NCBI GenBank assembly: GCA_903848935.1
Contig: CAINHO010000034.1
Coordinates: forward strand, 1-54,076
Source of the DNA: an uncultured Pseudomonadota bacterium
GTDB taxonomy: Bacteria; Pseudomonadota; Gammaproteobacteria; Methylococcales; Methylomonadaceae
Direction of reading: 5' to 3'
Length of the DNA: 54,076 nucleotides
Under the pieces are notes generated by a model. The model worked only from the letters and a program-made list of their open reading frames with translations, was not told the origin of the DNA and did not search any database. Below, piece by piece: positions 19,196-27,195 of this stretch (positions within the stretch are counted from its first letter, which is position 1; every line of letters starts with the position of its first letter). A program made the position numbers and the translations under genes.

Positions 19196-20941
19196 TCACT
19201 GCTGCTGACTGTACTGATATTTAAATTTTCGTTTCAACAACGTCGCGGGATCGTCAGGAATTCGCTTTAACCACTGTTCATTCGCTTGCTGTTGTTCAGT
19301 GGTTATTTTTTCAGCTTCAACTTGTTTCTTCGTTTCAGCTTTAGATTTGTCTTTCGATTCATTTTGTTTTTCAGGTTCAGATTCTTGCTTTGATTTTTCT
19401 TCTGCCGAATCCTCTTTTTTATCCGAGTTATCACCTGCTTTGTGTTCTTCTTTTTGAGCGGGTTTTGAATCCGATTCTTTATTTTCGCCTTCTTTTTTCT
19501 GTGAATCCTTGTCTGATTTTTCGTTTTGTTGTGGTTCAGACTTTTGAGAATCTTGCGGTTTATTTTCTTGATTTTGTTTCTGTTTTTCTAATTCCTTTTC
19601 GATGATTTCTTTATTAAATTTCGCGTCATTATCGTAAGGATTTTCTTGTACCGCTTGTTCATAAGCGGCTAATGCTTCAGCTAATTGCCCTTTTTTTGCC
19701 AGCGCATTGCCTTGATTATAAAAATTATTCGACTGTTGAAATTGCTTAGTTGCTTTATCGAAATCACCTGCCTTGTATTGCGCGGCAGCTTTCCATTCGG
19801 AATTTTCAAACTTTTCAGCCGCTTGTGAAAACTGCTGTTTATCGTAAGCGTGTTGAGCTTGTTGGTCGGGTGTTTGCCATAAATTTTGTAAATCAAACGC
19901 ATAACTATTTTTCGGTAACGGCAATAAAAATAGAATTGCCAAATAAAACGCACCTTTTCGAAACTGCCATGCCGCCCAAGGTAAAATCAACAAAATCAAC
20001 CAATAACCATTGTCTTCCCATTGTTCGAGAAACAAATTTGTTTTATCCGACGACGTTTGCGTTAAAGACGTGTCGAACGTTCGTAATAAATTTTTCACAT
20101 CACTATCGTCTGCCGTCATGATTTGAAAACGTCCATTTCCTGCCGCTGCGAGTTCGCTTAATTCTGCGGTTTGTAATTTTGGCACCAGAATTTGTCCAGA
20201 TTCGTCTTTGGCAAAACCACCTTCTGGCAAAGCAATCGGCGCACCGTCGGTTGTTCCAACACCTAAAACCGATAACTGATACGCACCCAATTTCTTTGCA
20301 AACGGCACTGCTTGCGAGGCTTCTACGCTATCGGTGATGAGTAAAATGTGTCCTTGTGGCAAACCCGCTTGTTTCAAAAGTTCAACGGCTTTTGTTAAAC
20401 CTGCCACAGGATTATTGCCCGCACTCGGCATGATGTCCGTGGTTAAGGCTTCTAATTGACTGTGAATGGTTTCGATGTCGTTGGTCAATGGCGTAACCGT
20501 GAATGCCGCGCCAGAATATACCAATAATGCGGTTTGACCGTCTTTGCGTTGCGCGAGTAAATCGGCGATTTTGTAACGCGCTCGCACCAAACGACTGGGT
20601 TTCACATCTTCAGCATTCATTGATTCGGATAAATTTAACGCAATGACCAATGACGCATTATTCCGAAAAGCCGGCGCGGGTAAACGTTGCCATGTTGGCG
20701 CAGCAAGCGCGAAAATTGCGGTGAATGCCATAAAACTTACCAACCAAAATGCGAAATGTGAATGTTTGCTACTGTATTTTTCAAGTAAATACGGCAACAA
20801 TTCACGATCACAAACTTTTGACCAATGCGCGGTAGAATTAAAACCATGACGATAATTTTTTATCACTAAATAAATCAGTGGAATCAACGTCAAAAAAGCG
20901 TAAGGTCTTAAAAAATGAAAGTTTATTAAAATTTCCATCAT
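19196..20941 (-). CDS. BatB/BatC-type protein: VWA domain plus TPR
   Basis: A membrane-anchored von Willebrand A protein of the aerotolerance (Bat) locus, with TPR repeats fused in. An N-terminal TM (about residues 5-22) and a second near 55-72 precede a VWA domain (about 85-270). Two more TM segments lie near 300-345, and TPR-like repeats at about 355-450 (EKFENSEWKAAAQYKAGDFD). A very charged Lys/Glu/Gln/Ser-rich stretch of about 100 residues follows, ending QWLKRIPDDPATLLKRKFKYQ, the conserved BatC tail. The MIDAS motif reads NLSES rather than DxSxS, so metal binding may be weakened. The start is the ATG at 20941 with GGAG 9 bases upstream; a TTG at 20956 lies inside that site. A terminator immediately upstream separates it from the RTX gene. 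Confidence 0.85.
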   Translation of the reverse strand: MMEILINFHFLRPYAFLTLIPLIYLVIKNYRHGFNSTAHWSKVCDRELLPYLLEKYSSKHSHFAFWLVSFMAFTAIFALAAPTWQRLPAPAFRNNASLVIALNLSESMNAEDVKPSRLVRARYKIADLLAQRKDGQTALLVYSGAAFTVTPLTNDIETIHSQLEALTTDIMPSAGNNPVAGLTKAVELLKQAGLPQGHILLITDSVEASQAVPFAKKLGAYQLSVLGVGTTDGAPIALPEGGFAKDESGQILVPKLQTAELSELAAAGNGRFQIMTADDSDVKNLLRTFDTSLTQTSSDKTNLFLEQWEDNGYWLILLILPWAAWQFRKGAFYLAILFLLPLPKNSYAFDLQNLWQTPDQQAQHAYDKQQFSQAAEKFENSEWKAAAQYKAGDFDKATKQFQQSNNFYNQGNALAKKGQLAEALAAYEQAVQENPYDNDAKFNKEIIEKELEKQKQNQENKPQDSQKSEPQQNEKSDKDSQKKEGENKESDSKPAQKEEHKAGDNSDKKEDSAEEKSKQESEPEKQNESKDKSKAETKKQVEAEKITTEQQQANEQWLKRIPDDPATLLKRKFKYQYSQQQ

Positions 20942-20980
20942 TTGAATTTTCTCCAATTCAATAATCTAGCCATTAAAAAC

Positions 20981-21009
20981 AAAAAAAGGGCGTGACAAAA
21001 ATCACGCCC
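20981..21009 (-). terminator. rho-independent terminator of the RTX gene
   Basis: GGGCGTGA/TCACGCCC stem with a six-base loop. Read on the minus strand it is followed by seven T. It lies 18 bases after the RTX stop and 40 bases before the batB-like start. Confidence 0.85.
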
Positions 21010-21027
21010 TAAAAATAGTCACACAAA

Positions 21028-22260
21028 TTACAAAACAAAATCGTCGGCAGCCAAACTTTTTACACCGTTTAATTGAATCGAAAATTCGGGTTTGTTATCG
21101 GCATTAGTGCTGCCATAAAGAATGTGTGTGGTCGCATCAAAACGTAATTGTCCCGTTGCATCCGTTTTACTGAAGGCTTGTGCGCCAATAAATGTAAAAT
21201 CGTGCATCACAGGATTTGTGAGCATCTCTGACACGTCGATTTTGTCGCCGTCGCTGTGTTTGAAATCGGTAATAATGTCACGAGTTTTTGCGGTTAATCC
21301 CGTTTCTTCCGCGTTATAAAATGAGAAAGTATCCGCCCCCATGCCGCCCGTCATTTTATCTGCGCCCATATTTCCAATAATCGTATCATTTCCCGCTGAA
21401 CCCGAAATCGTGTCATTTCCATCTGTGCCACTCAGTTTCCACGTTTGTTTCAAATCACTAACCGTGAATGGCGTTGCAAATTGTGTTGAATTCGCAAAAT
21501 CTAAACCGATGTTTAACGGTGCGGATTTTAAAGTTGGGTTGATTGTAGATAAATCGACGTTGTCAAAATATGTGCGCGTAGTTGTAAGAGGTTCGCCATT
21601 CATTACGCTAAAACCCGTTATGGCATTTACATCCGCAACATTAACTAATTGTCCATTGCTGTTAAAAGATATTTTTAAAGGATTCGCGGTGATTTCACCT
21701 GCCCCCAAAACAACCGATGATAAATAACTGGCTTGTTGCTCTGGCACTTGCTCTGTTCCTTGAAACACTAATGCTCCAGTCGGGGTTGTAAAAGTTCCAA
21801 GATTCACATCCGTAGCCGCCGAAGATAAACCAATTGCAGAAGAATCAATTTGAATCTTGGATAAATCGAGGGGCGGAAATGAATCATTATTAACAGTTTC
21901 GACGTGTTTAACGGTGTCGATATTTCTACCATCAACAAACACATAAGCATTCCATTCATTCGCCACAGCAGTTTTCGCAAAGTACGTCGAAAAAACGTGG
22001 TCATTGCCATTTTGATCAGCAATGTTCATTGATACAACGTTGGTGTACGTTTCAGGATTTGGCACATAAGGCGCGGCATCATTAGTGTGTTGCAAAAATG
22101 AAAATGCTTTGCTCACGGGTTTATCAGTGCCGTTTAAATTCAGCATCATTTCGACGTTCGTGATTGCATCAGGTGCAACGATTTTAGGTGTGTTGTTCGC
22201 TGGTTGAACCGCTGCAATTATTGAGGTATTTGGTGAGATGGCTTTTTTTAGAGTGGTCAT
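21028..22260 (-). CDS. RTX-type secreted calcium-binding protein
   Basis: This 410-residue protein has no N-terminal signal peptide. The first 280 residues are a beta-rich domain that I do not recognise. Residues about 285-315 carry RTX nonapeptides (GNDTISGSAGNDTIIGNMGA, then DKMTGGMGADTF). A serralysin-type C-terminal region follows: DIITDFKHSDGDKIDVSEM, then QLNGVKSLAADDFVL. That end matches a type I secretion signal with a hydrophobic terminus. RTX repeats bind calcium and fold outside the cell. AAGGAC precedes the ATG. The gene interrupts the BatA-BatB order and has its own terminator, so it looks inserted. No export genes are nearby. Confidence 0.8.
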   Translation of the reverse strand: MTTLKKAISPNTSIIAAVQPANNTPKIVAPDAITNVEMMLNLNGTDKPVSKAFSFLQHTNDAAPYVPNPETYTNVVSMNIADQNGNDHVFSTYFAKTAVANEWNAYVFVDGRNIDTVKHVETVNNDSFPPLDLSKIQIDSSAIGLSSAATDVNLGTFTTPTGALVFQGTEQVPEQQASYLSSVVLGAGEITANPLKISFNSNGQLVNVADVNAITGFSVMNGEPLTTTRTYFDNVDLSTINPTLKSAPLNIGLDFANSTQFATPFTVSDLKQTWKLSGTDGNDTISGSAGNDTIIGNMGADKMTGGMGADTFSFYNAEETGLTAKTRDIITDFKHSDGDKIDVSEMLTNPVMHDFTFIGAQAFSKTDATGQLRFDATTHILYGSTNADNKPEFSIQLNGVKSLAADDFVL

Positions 22261-22357
22261 TTTTGTCCTTAGTTAATTAGAATTTCGCTGTGTTGTATGC
22301 CAGACATTTGGCACATTAGGCAGCTAATCATGTCAGGCACAAATAATGCCATTCTTA

Positions 22358-23338
22358 TCAATTAAATAGGTTTTTCTTCCAACTTAACAAACCTGCCAAT
22401 GCCAGCGCAATTGCCAGCGGTACGAAATACAATTCCCGTTTTGGACGAAAGTATTGCTTATCTTTTTCAACAGGTTCGAGTTCGTCGAGACGCATATAAA
22501 TGTTGTTCAAATCATCTAAATTTTTGGCGCGATAATAATAACCACCCGTACTTTCCGCGACTTTGATTAACGTGCCTTCGTCAATGTCGGCAGAAGGATT
22601 CACTTTGCGATAACCAAAAAATCCACCCACCAACATTTCATCCGCGCCAATGCCAATCGTGTAAATTTTTAAATGATTCGCGGCGGCAAGTTCAGCCGCT
22701 TTTAAGGGTGAAACTTCGCCAGCGGTATTCGCACCATCCGTCAGCAAAATTAACACGCGACTATTTTGTGATTCATTTCGCAACCGTTTTACTGCCAACC
22801 CAATCGCATCGCCAATCGCGGTATTATCGCCCGCCAAACCAATCGCGGATTCGTCCAAAAGTGTCGCCACAGTTTTGCGATCAAACGTCAACGGCGTTTG
22901 TAAATAGGCTTGTGTGCCGAACAAAATCAGTCCTACTCTATCGCCGACGCGCCGATTGATAAAATCGGTCGCAATCGATTTAATCGCTGTCAAACGGTCA
23001 ACGTAATCTTTGCCCAAAATAAAATCTTTCTCTTGCATACTTGCCGACAAATCGACCGCTAACATCAAATCGCGTCCGTTCATAGCTTGCTCAATCGGTT
23101 CGCCCAACCATTGCGGACGAGCCGAAGCGAAAACCAAAAACATCCACGCTAATACTGCTAAATATAAGCGCGAGCGGTTTGGAGTGGCGATTTTAACGGG
23201 CGAACTATAGGTAAAATCCGTCAAAAAAGGCACACGCAAGGCACTTTGATTTGCGTTGAGTTTTGCAGGTACAAACCAATAAATCAGCAATGGAAAAGGT
23301 AATGCCGCAAATAACCACGGGGTGAGAAATTGAATCAT
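22358..23338 (-). CDS. BatA-type VWA membrane protein
   Basis: This 326-residue protein has N-terminal TM segments (about 7-25 and 57-75), a VWA domain (about 88-285) and a C-terminal TM (about 305-322). The MIDAS motif is complete (AVDLSASMQEKDF, later LLTDGANTAG). BatA proteins form part of an inner-membrane Bat complex linked to stress or oxygen tolerance and served by a MoxR ATPase, though the molecular role is not settled. It overlaps the DUF4381 gene by four bases. Downstream, the expected BatB gene is displaced by the RTX insertion. Confidence 0.9.
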   Translation of the reverse strand: MIQFLTPWLFAALPFPLLIYWFVPAKLNANQSALRVPFLTDFTYSSPVKIATPNRSRLYLAVLAWMFLVFASARPQWLGEPIEQAMNGRDLMLAVDLSASMQEKDFILGKDYVDRLTAIKSIATDFINRRVGDRVGLILFGTQAYLQTPLTFDRKTVATLLDESAIGLAGDNTAIGDAIGLAVKRLRNESQNSRVLILLTDGANTAGEVSPLKAAELAAANHLKIYTIGIGADEMLVGGFFGYRKVNPSADIDEGTLIKVAESTGGYYYRAKNLDDLNNIYMRLDELEPVEKDKQYFRPKRELYFVPLAIALALAGLLSWKKNLFN

Positions 23339-23826
23339 GCCGTTTTTTTAAGTCGAAGAGTGTTTGAGTTTTGAGCATTTAGCCACGTTTGTGCGAGTTG
23401 AAATAACGCGGTCAAATCTACGTCGGGCGGCAATTCTTTTTGATAAGGCGCATCCGCTAAACAACGACCAATCCCGTTTTTAAATTCCGCATTTTTGAGT
23501 GAAGCATCTAAATAATCTAACCACGCTCGTCCTGTTAATCCACCAACTTCTGGATGATGATTCACCGCAACACGACGTAGCAATATCGATAATTCGCAGA
23601 CCTTTTCTAAAGGCGTGAGCATGGCATTGGTTTGTAATTGCTTGAGTAATTTTTTCGCCTCTTTAATCGCGCTTTTTTGAAATAATTTTTGAATCAGTGC
23701 AATCAAACAATAAGTAAAAATCGGCACAAAAATAGCGATGAACCACCAGCCGATAGCCGGTGGAAACCAGCCGATGGCTTCGGGTAAATGAATATCGCGA
23801 ATCGGTAAATCTTGAATTGGCGGCAT
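23335..23826 (-). CDS. DUF4381 membrane protein of the Bat locus
   Basis: This 163-residue protein has one strong TM (about residues 20-45, PPAIGWWFIAIFVPIFTYCL) followed by a cytoplasmic helical domain with LRRVAVNHHPEVGGLTGRAWLDYLD. That motif is typical of the DUF4381 genes found between DUF58 and BatA in proteobacterial Bat operons. It ends inside the batA start and begins 9 bases after the DUF58 stop, so it is cotranscribed. Probably an assembly or scaffold partner; its biochemical function is unknown. Confidence 0.85.
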   Translation of the reverse strand: MPPIQDLPIRDIHLPEAIGWFPPAIGWWFIAIFVPIFTYCLIALIQKLFQKSAIKEAKKLLKQLQTNAMLTPLEKVCELSILLRRVAVNHHPEVGGLTGRAWLDYLDASLKNAEFKNGIGRCLADAPYQKELPPDVDLTALFQLAQTWLNAQNSNTLRLKKTA

Positions 23827-23835
23827 GGCGAAAGG

Positions 23836-24741
23836 TTAAATTTTTAAACAAGCCAACGGATCGGCTTGTGTGTTGACGAGGATAAAAATCATGTTGCGTT
23901 GTTTTGCTAACGCTTGCAAATGTTCTTGTTTGGCTAAAAAATGCTGCTGATAATCACGCGATTTTTCTGCATTCGCATCAAGAATCACATCTTGACCATT
24001 TTGCGTAAAACGATATTGCCCTGTGTTCGGCAAAGTCGCTTCTAACTCGTCATAAATAAACATCAAAACTACGTCACAATGTTTAGCGAGTTTGGCTAGA
24101 AGCGTTTCGGCGTGAGCGGTTAACCCGCGAAAATCACTAATGATATAAACCAAACTACTCGGTTTAACGTGATGCAATAAGCGATTCAATACGGGTTCTA
24201 AATTATCGTGTTCGGATTTAATTTTACTGGTTGGCGGGTTCACCAGCGCATTCAAAAAATGTAAAACGGCTTGTTTGCCATTTTGGGGCTTTAACTCATG
24301 ACAATAATCGTCAAAAAACAATTGTCCGCCGATTCTATCGCCATGATGATGCGCTGTCCACGCGAGTAATGCCGCGAGTTTTGCCGCCAATACAGATTTA
24401 AAAACGCCGCGTGTCGCAAATTGCATCGTCGCGCGACAATCGACCGAAATAAAAACAGGGCGTTCTCGTTCTTCACGGAAAATTTTGGTGTGGGTTTTGC
24501 CAGTTCGCGCCGTGACACGCCAATCAATACTACGAATATCATCACCCGCTTGATACAAACGAGTTTCGTCGAATTCCATGCCGCGTCCTTTGAAACGCGA
24601 AATGTAGCCGCCACTTTGTTTGGCACGAATCGCACGTTTATGAAAGGTCAAACCTACCGCTGGACGTGCCAAATCAACAAGCATTTTTAGCGTAACGGTG
24701 GTGTATTCGGAATGTGACAAAAGTGTTGGCATAAGTTTCAT
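23836..24741 (-). CDS. DUF58 (VWA-like) protein of the Bat locus
   Basis: This 301-residue DUF58 protein contains the family core GRGMEFDETRLYQAGDDIRSIDWRVTARTGK, followed by FREERERPVFISVD, a VWA-like MIDAS-type strand. DUF58 genes follow MoxR ATPase genes in most bacteria, and the pair is thought to act in metal insertion or complex maturation. Here MoxR (25057-26028) is separated from it by a small plus-strand gene, which breaks the usual close spacing. The start is the ATG at 24741; no strong Shine-Dalgarno sequence is visible. Confidence 0.88.
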   Translation of the reverse strand: MKLMPTLLSHSEYTTVTLKMLVDLARPAVGLTFHKRAIRAKQSGGYISRFKGRGMEFDETRLYQAGDDIRSIDWRVTARTGKTHTKIFREERERPVFISVDCRATMQFATRGVFKSVLAAKLAALLAWTAHHHGDRIGGQLFFDDYCHELKPQNGKQAVLHFLNALVNPPTSKIKSEHDNLEPVLNRLLHHVKPSSLVYIISDFRGLTAHAETLLAKLAKHCDVVLMFIYDELEATLPNTGQYRFTQNGQDVILDANAEKSRDYQQHFLAKQEHLQALAKQRNMIFILVNTQADPLACLKI

Positions 24742-24744
24742 TTG

Positions 24745-24772
24745 TTGACGAAAAAAAACGGTGTACTATTCA
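24745..24772 (+). promoter_or_regulatory. candidate sigma-70 promoter of the small membrane-protein gene
   Basis: TTGACG, a 16-base spacer and TATTCA, placed 45 bases upstream of the ATG at 24818. The -35 box is close to consensus. Assigned by eye. Confidence 0.5.
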
Positions 24773-24817
24773 CATTCACCTAAAAATTAAAATAATAAAT
24801 CTTAAAAGGAGAAAATT

Positions 24818-25012
24818 ATGGGTACTGTTATTGAAATATCGGTTTTTATGTTAATTGCTGCGTCAGTAGCGTTTGCACCATTGGGTTATTTTATTTACGT
24901 TTACACCAAAAAAGGCGAAAGTCCTTTCGATCAATTTGAACACAACGAAGAACACGGTCATTCCATCATTGATGATTTGGCAGAAAAAGCAAAAGAGAAA
25001 CTCGCGCATTAA
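24818..25012 (+). CDS. small single-pass membrane protein, unknown
   Basis: This 64-residue protein has one transmembrane helix (about residues 5-30: ISVFMLIAASVAFAPLGYFIYVY). A short acidic and His-containing tail follows (FDQFEHNEEHGHSIIDDL), then a basic amphipathic end. AAGGAG lies 6 bases before the ATG, a near-consensus promoter lies upstream and a strong hairpin lies just downstream, so it is very probably expressed. It points opposite to the MoxR and DUF58 genes on either side and so sits inside the Bat locus without belonging to its transcript. I do not recognise the family; the His/Glu cluster might bind metal. Confidence 0.75.
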   Translation: MGTVIEISVFMLIAASVAFAPLGYFIYVYTKKGESPFDQFEHNEEHGHSIIDDLAEKAKEKLAH

Positions 25013-25018
25013 AATTTA

Positions 25019-25049
25019 GGGCTAACGTTTCGCAATGAAGCGTTAGCCC
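25019..25049. terminator. bidirectional hairpin terminator
   Basis: Perfect 9-bp stem GGGCTAACG/CGTTAGCCC with a 13-base loop between the convergent small gene (stop at 25012) and moxR (stop at 25057). The T-tracts on both strands are short and interrupted, so efficiency is uncertain. Confidence 0.65.
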
Positions 25050-25056
25050 TTGTGTT

Positions 25057-26028
25057 TCAAGGCACCGGTACTCGCGCAATCAATTCTTTAATTACATCAT
25101 CGGTTGTCATGCCTTCCGCTTCCGCTTCATAAGACAAAATCAACCGATGGCGCAATACATCAAACGCCATTTCTTGAATATCTTCGGGAGCCACATAATC
25201 GCGTTGCGCCAACCACGCTTTGGCTCTCGCGCAACGATCTAAGGCAATACTCGCACGCGGACTTGCGCCGTATTGCAACCAACTTGCCAAATCATCGCCA
25301 TAAACTTCAGGCTTCCGAGTCGCTAAAATGAGTTGCAACAAATAATCTTCTAGCGGTTCAGCCAAATACAAATCTAAAACGTCATTTCGCGCTTCAAACA
25401 AGGTCGCTTGCGAAATCGGCGTAAACGTCTTTTTCACGGTTTGACTGACTTGTCGCGCTTCGGCACGCACCAAACGTAAAATCGCCTTTTCGTGTTCAGC
25501 ATTCGGATAATCCACTTTTACCTGTAACAAAAACCGATCTAATTGCGCTTCGGGTAATGGATAAGTTCCTTCTTGTTCAATCGGGTTTTGCGTCGCCATT
25601 ACCATAAATAACGCGGGCAATTTATACGTCGCTTGCCCGACAGTAATTTGTCGTTCTGCCATTGCTTCGAGTAATGCAGCTTGAACTTTCGCAGGCGAAC
25701 GGTTGATTTCGTCTGCCAAAATCAAATTATGAAACAACGGCCCTTTTTGAAACTCAAATGTCCCTTGTTGAGGGCGATAAATCTCTGTCCCTGTTAAATC
25801 GGCGGGCAACAAATCGGGCGTAAATTGAACACGGTGAAAATCACCTTCGATGCCGCGACTTAATACGTTAATTGCTCGTGTTTTTGCCAATCCCGGTGCG
25901 CCTTCCACCAAAATATGTCCATCAGCTAACACGCCAATCAACATCCGTTCCACCAACACATCTTGCCCAATAATTTCTTCGGCAATGTGATTTTTTAAAG
26001 CTATTAAAGCGTTTTGAATCTCTGACAT
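25057..26028 (-). CDS. MoxR-family AAA+ ATPase
   Basis: AAA+ chaperone-like ATPase of the MoxR class, which partners VWA proteins to mature or activate target complexes. The 323 residues contain Walker A GAPGLAKT (about 43-50), the MoxR-specific FTPDLLPADLTGTEIY, Walker B LILADEINRSPAK, sensor ATQNPIEQEGTYPLPEAQLDRF, and a C-terminal lid domain with SPRASIALDR. It lies 6 bases downstream of the DUF475 gene and upstream of the DUF58-DUF4381-BatA series. No methanol dehydrogenase genes are nearby, so a Bat role is more likely than methanol oxidation. Confidence 0.92.
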   Translation of the reverse strand: MSEIQNALIALKNHIAEEIIGQDVLVERMLIGVLADGHILVEGAPGLAKTRAINVLSRGIEGDFHRVQFTPDLLPADLTGTEIYRPQQGTFEFQKGPLFHNLILADEINRSPAKVQAALLEAMAERQITVGQATYKLPALFMVMATQNPIEQEGTYPLPEAQLDRFLLQVKVDYPNAEHEKAILRLVRAEARQVSQTVKKTFTPISQATLFEARNDVLDLYLAEPLEDYLLQLILATRKPEVYGDDLASWLQYGASPRASIALDRCARAKAWLAQRDYVAPEDIQEMAFDVLRHRLILSYEAEAEGMTTDDVIKELIARVPVP

Positions 26029-26034
26029 AAAAAC

Positions 26035-27069
26035 TTAAACCGTTGCGTGTTTGCGTTTGTAAAAAATAGACGAAAGAATCGATAAACCAATAAAAGTCGC
26101 GCCCACTAAACCCGTAACGACTTCGGGAATTTCGTGCTTCATACTGACCAACATAATGCCTGCTAATGCGCCAATCGCATAGTGTGCGCCGTGTTCTAAA
26201 AACACATATTCGTCGAGTGTACCTTGACGGACTAAATATACCGTTAAACTCCGTACAAACATCGCGCCAATTGTCAGCCCCAACATAATAATCACCACGT
26301 CTTGCGTAATTGCAAACGCGCCAATCACGCCGTCAAATGAAAATGAAGCGTCCAAAATTTCTAAATAAATAAAACTCATCAAGCTACCACGTTTAATTAC
26401 CGTGGAAACATCTTGGCCTTCTTCTTCGTCTTCAAATAACGCCGACATACTGTCTACAATGACAAATAAAACTACGCCTGCAATGCCTGAAGCCAAGGCA
26501 GTTAAACGATCTTCGGGATTGACGAAATTTTGCATTCCCAACAAAATCGACAACGACAAAATAATTTCAATGGATTCCAACGAACCTAAACTTGCTAATT
26601 TTCGTTCCAAATAACCGAGCCAATGAATTTCGCGTTCGTTGTCGAACAAAAATCCGAAAAATACCATTAGCAAAAACATACCACCAAACGCCGCAATTTG
26701 AACGTGTGCGCCAGTTAAATGTTCTGCATATTTTGCGGAATCATGTAACGCCATTTGCGCGACACTCATAAAATCAATGCCGGTAGCGAACACTACAATC
26801 GCAATTGGAAATAACAAACGCATGCCAAATACCGCGACTAAAATCCCCCACGTCAAAAAATACTGCTGCCATTTATCATCCATACGTTTCAAAATCGACG
26901 CATTCACCACGGCATTATCGAATGACAAACTGACTTCTAATACCCCTAAAATCAATGCAATGGACGCGGCAGTCATGCCTGCGTTCATACCGCCTGATGA
27001 AAATCCCCAATAAAATGCGGCACTCAAACAAGCAATCGCAATAATAAATGACGCTTTAAAATGTTTCAT
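26035..27069 (-). CDS. DUF475 (TerC-superfamily) membrane protein
   Basis: This 344-residue protein has about nine TM segments. The two TerC-type signature loops are present: EVSLSFDNAVVNASIL (about 45-60) and LEILDASFSFDGVIGAF (about 235-252). Their paired acidic residues are thought to bind metal in this superfamily (TerC/Alx/MeeF, linked to manganese or calcium export and tellurite resistance). The DUF475 subgroup itself has no settled substrate. It lies 6 bases before moxR and probably shares its transcript. It is divergent from the GGDEF/EAL gene. Confidence 0.88.
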   Translation of the reverse strand: MKHFKASFIIAIACLSAAFYWGFSSGGMNAGMTAASIALILGVLEVSLSFDNAVVNASILKRMDDKWQQYFLTWGILVAVFGMRLLFPIAIVVFATGIDFMSVAQMALHDSAKYAEHLTGAHVQIAAFGGMFLLMVFFGFLFDNEREIHWLGYLERKLASLGSLESIEIILSLSILLGMQNFVNPEDRLTALASGIAGVVLFVIVDSMSALFEDEEEGQDVSTVIKRGSLMSFIYLEILDASFSFDGVIGAFAITQDVVIIMLGLTIGAMFVRSLTVYLVRQGTLDEYVFLEHGAHYAIGALAGIMLVSMKHEIPEVVTGLVGATFIGLSILSSIFYKRKHATV

Positions 27070-27195
27070 GAAAACTCCTAAGGTTTAGTTTTGAATCGCG
27101 CCACTATAAGTCGATTTAGGTTTAAATCAATAGTGCTAACGTTTAAAAATGCTAAAATTCAGCTTTCAAATTCGCTTCTTTTTATAAATTCATTC

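Noticed and set aside
25057..26028. MoxR as evidence for methanol oxidation genes
   Set aside because: The neighbours are DUF58, DUF4381 and BatA/B genes, the general MoxR-Bat context; no methanol dehydrogenase gene is present.
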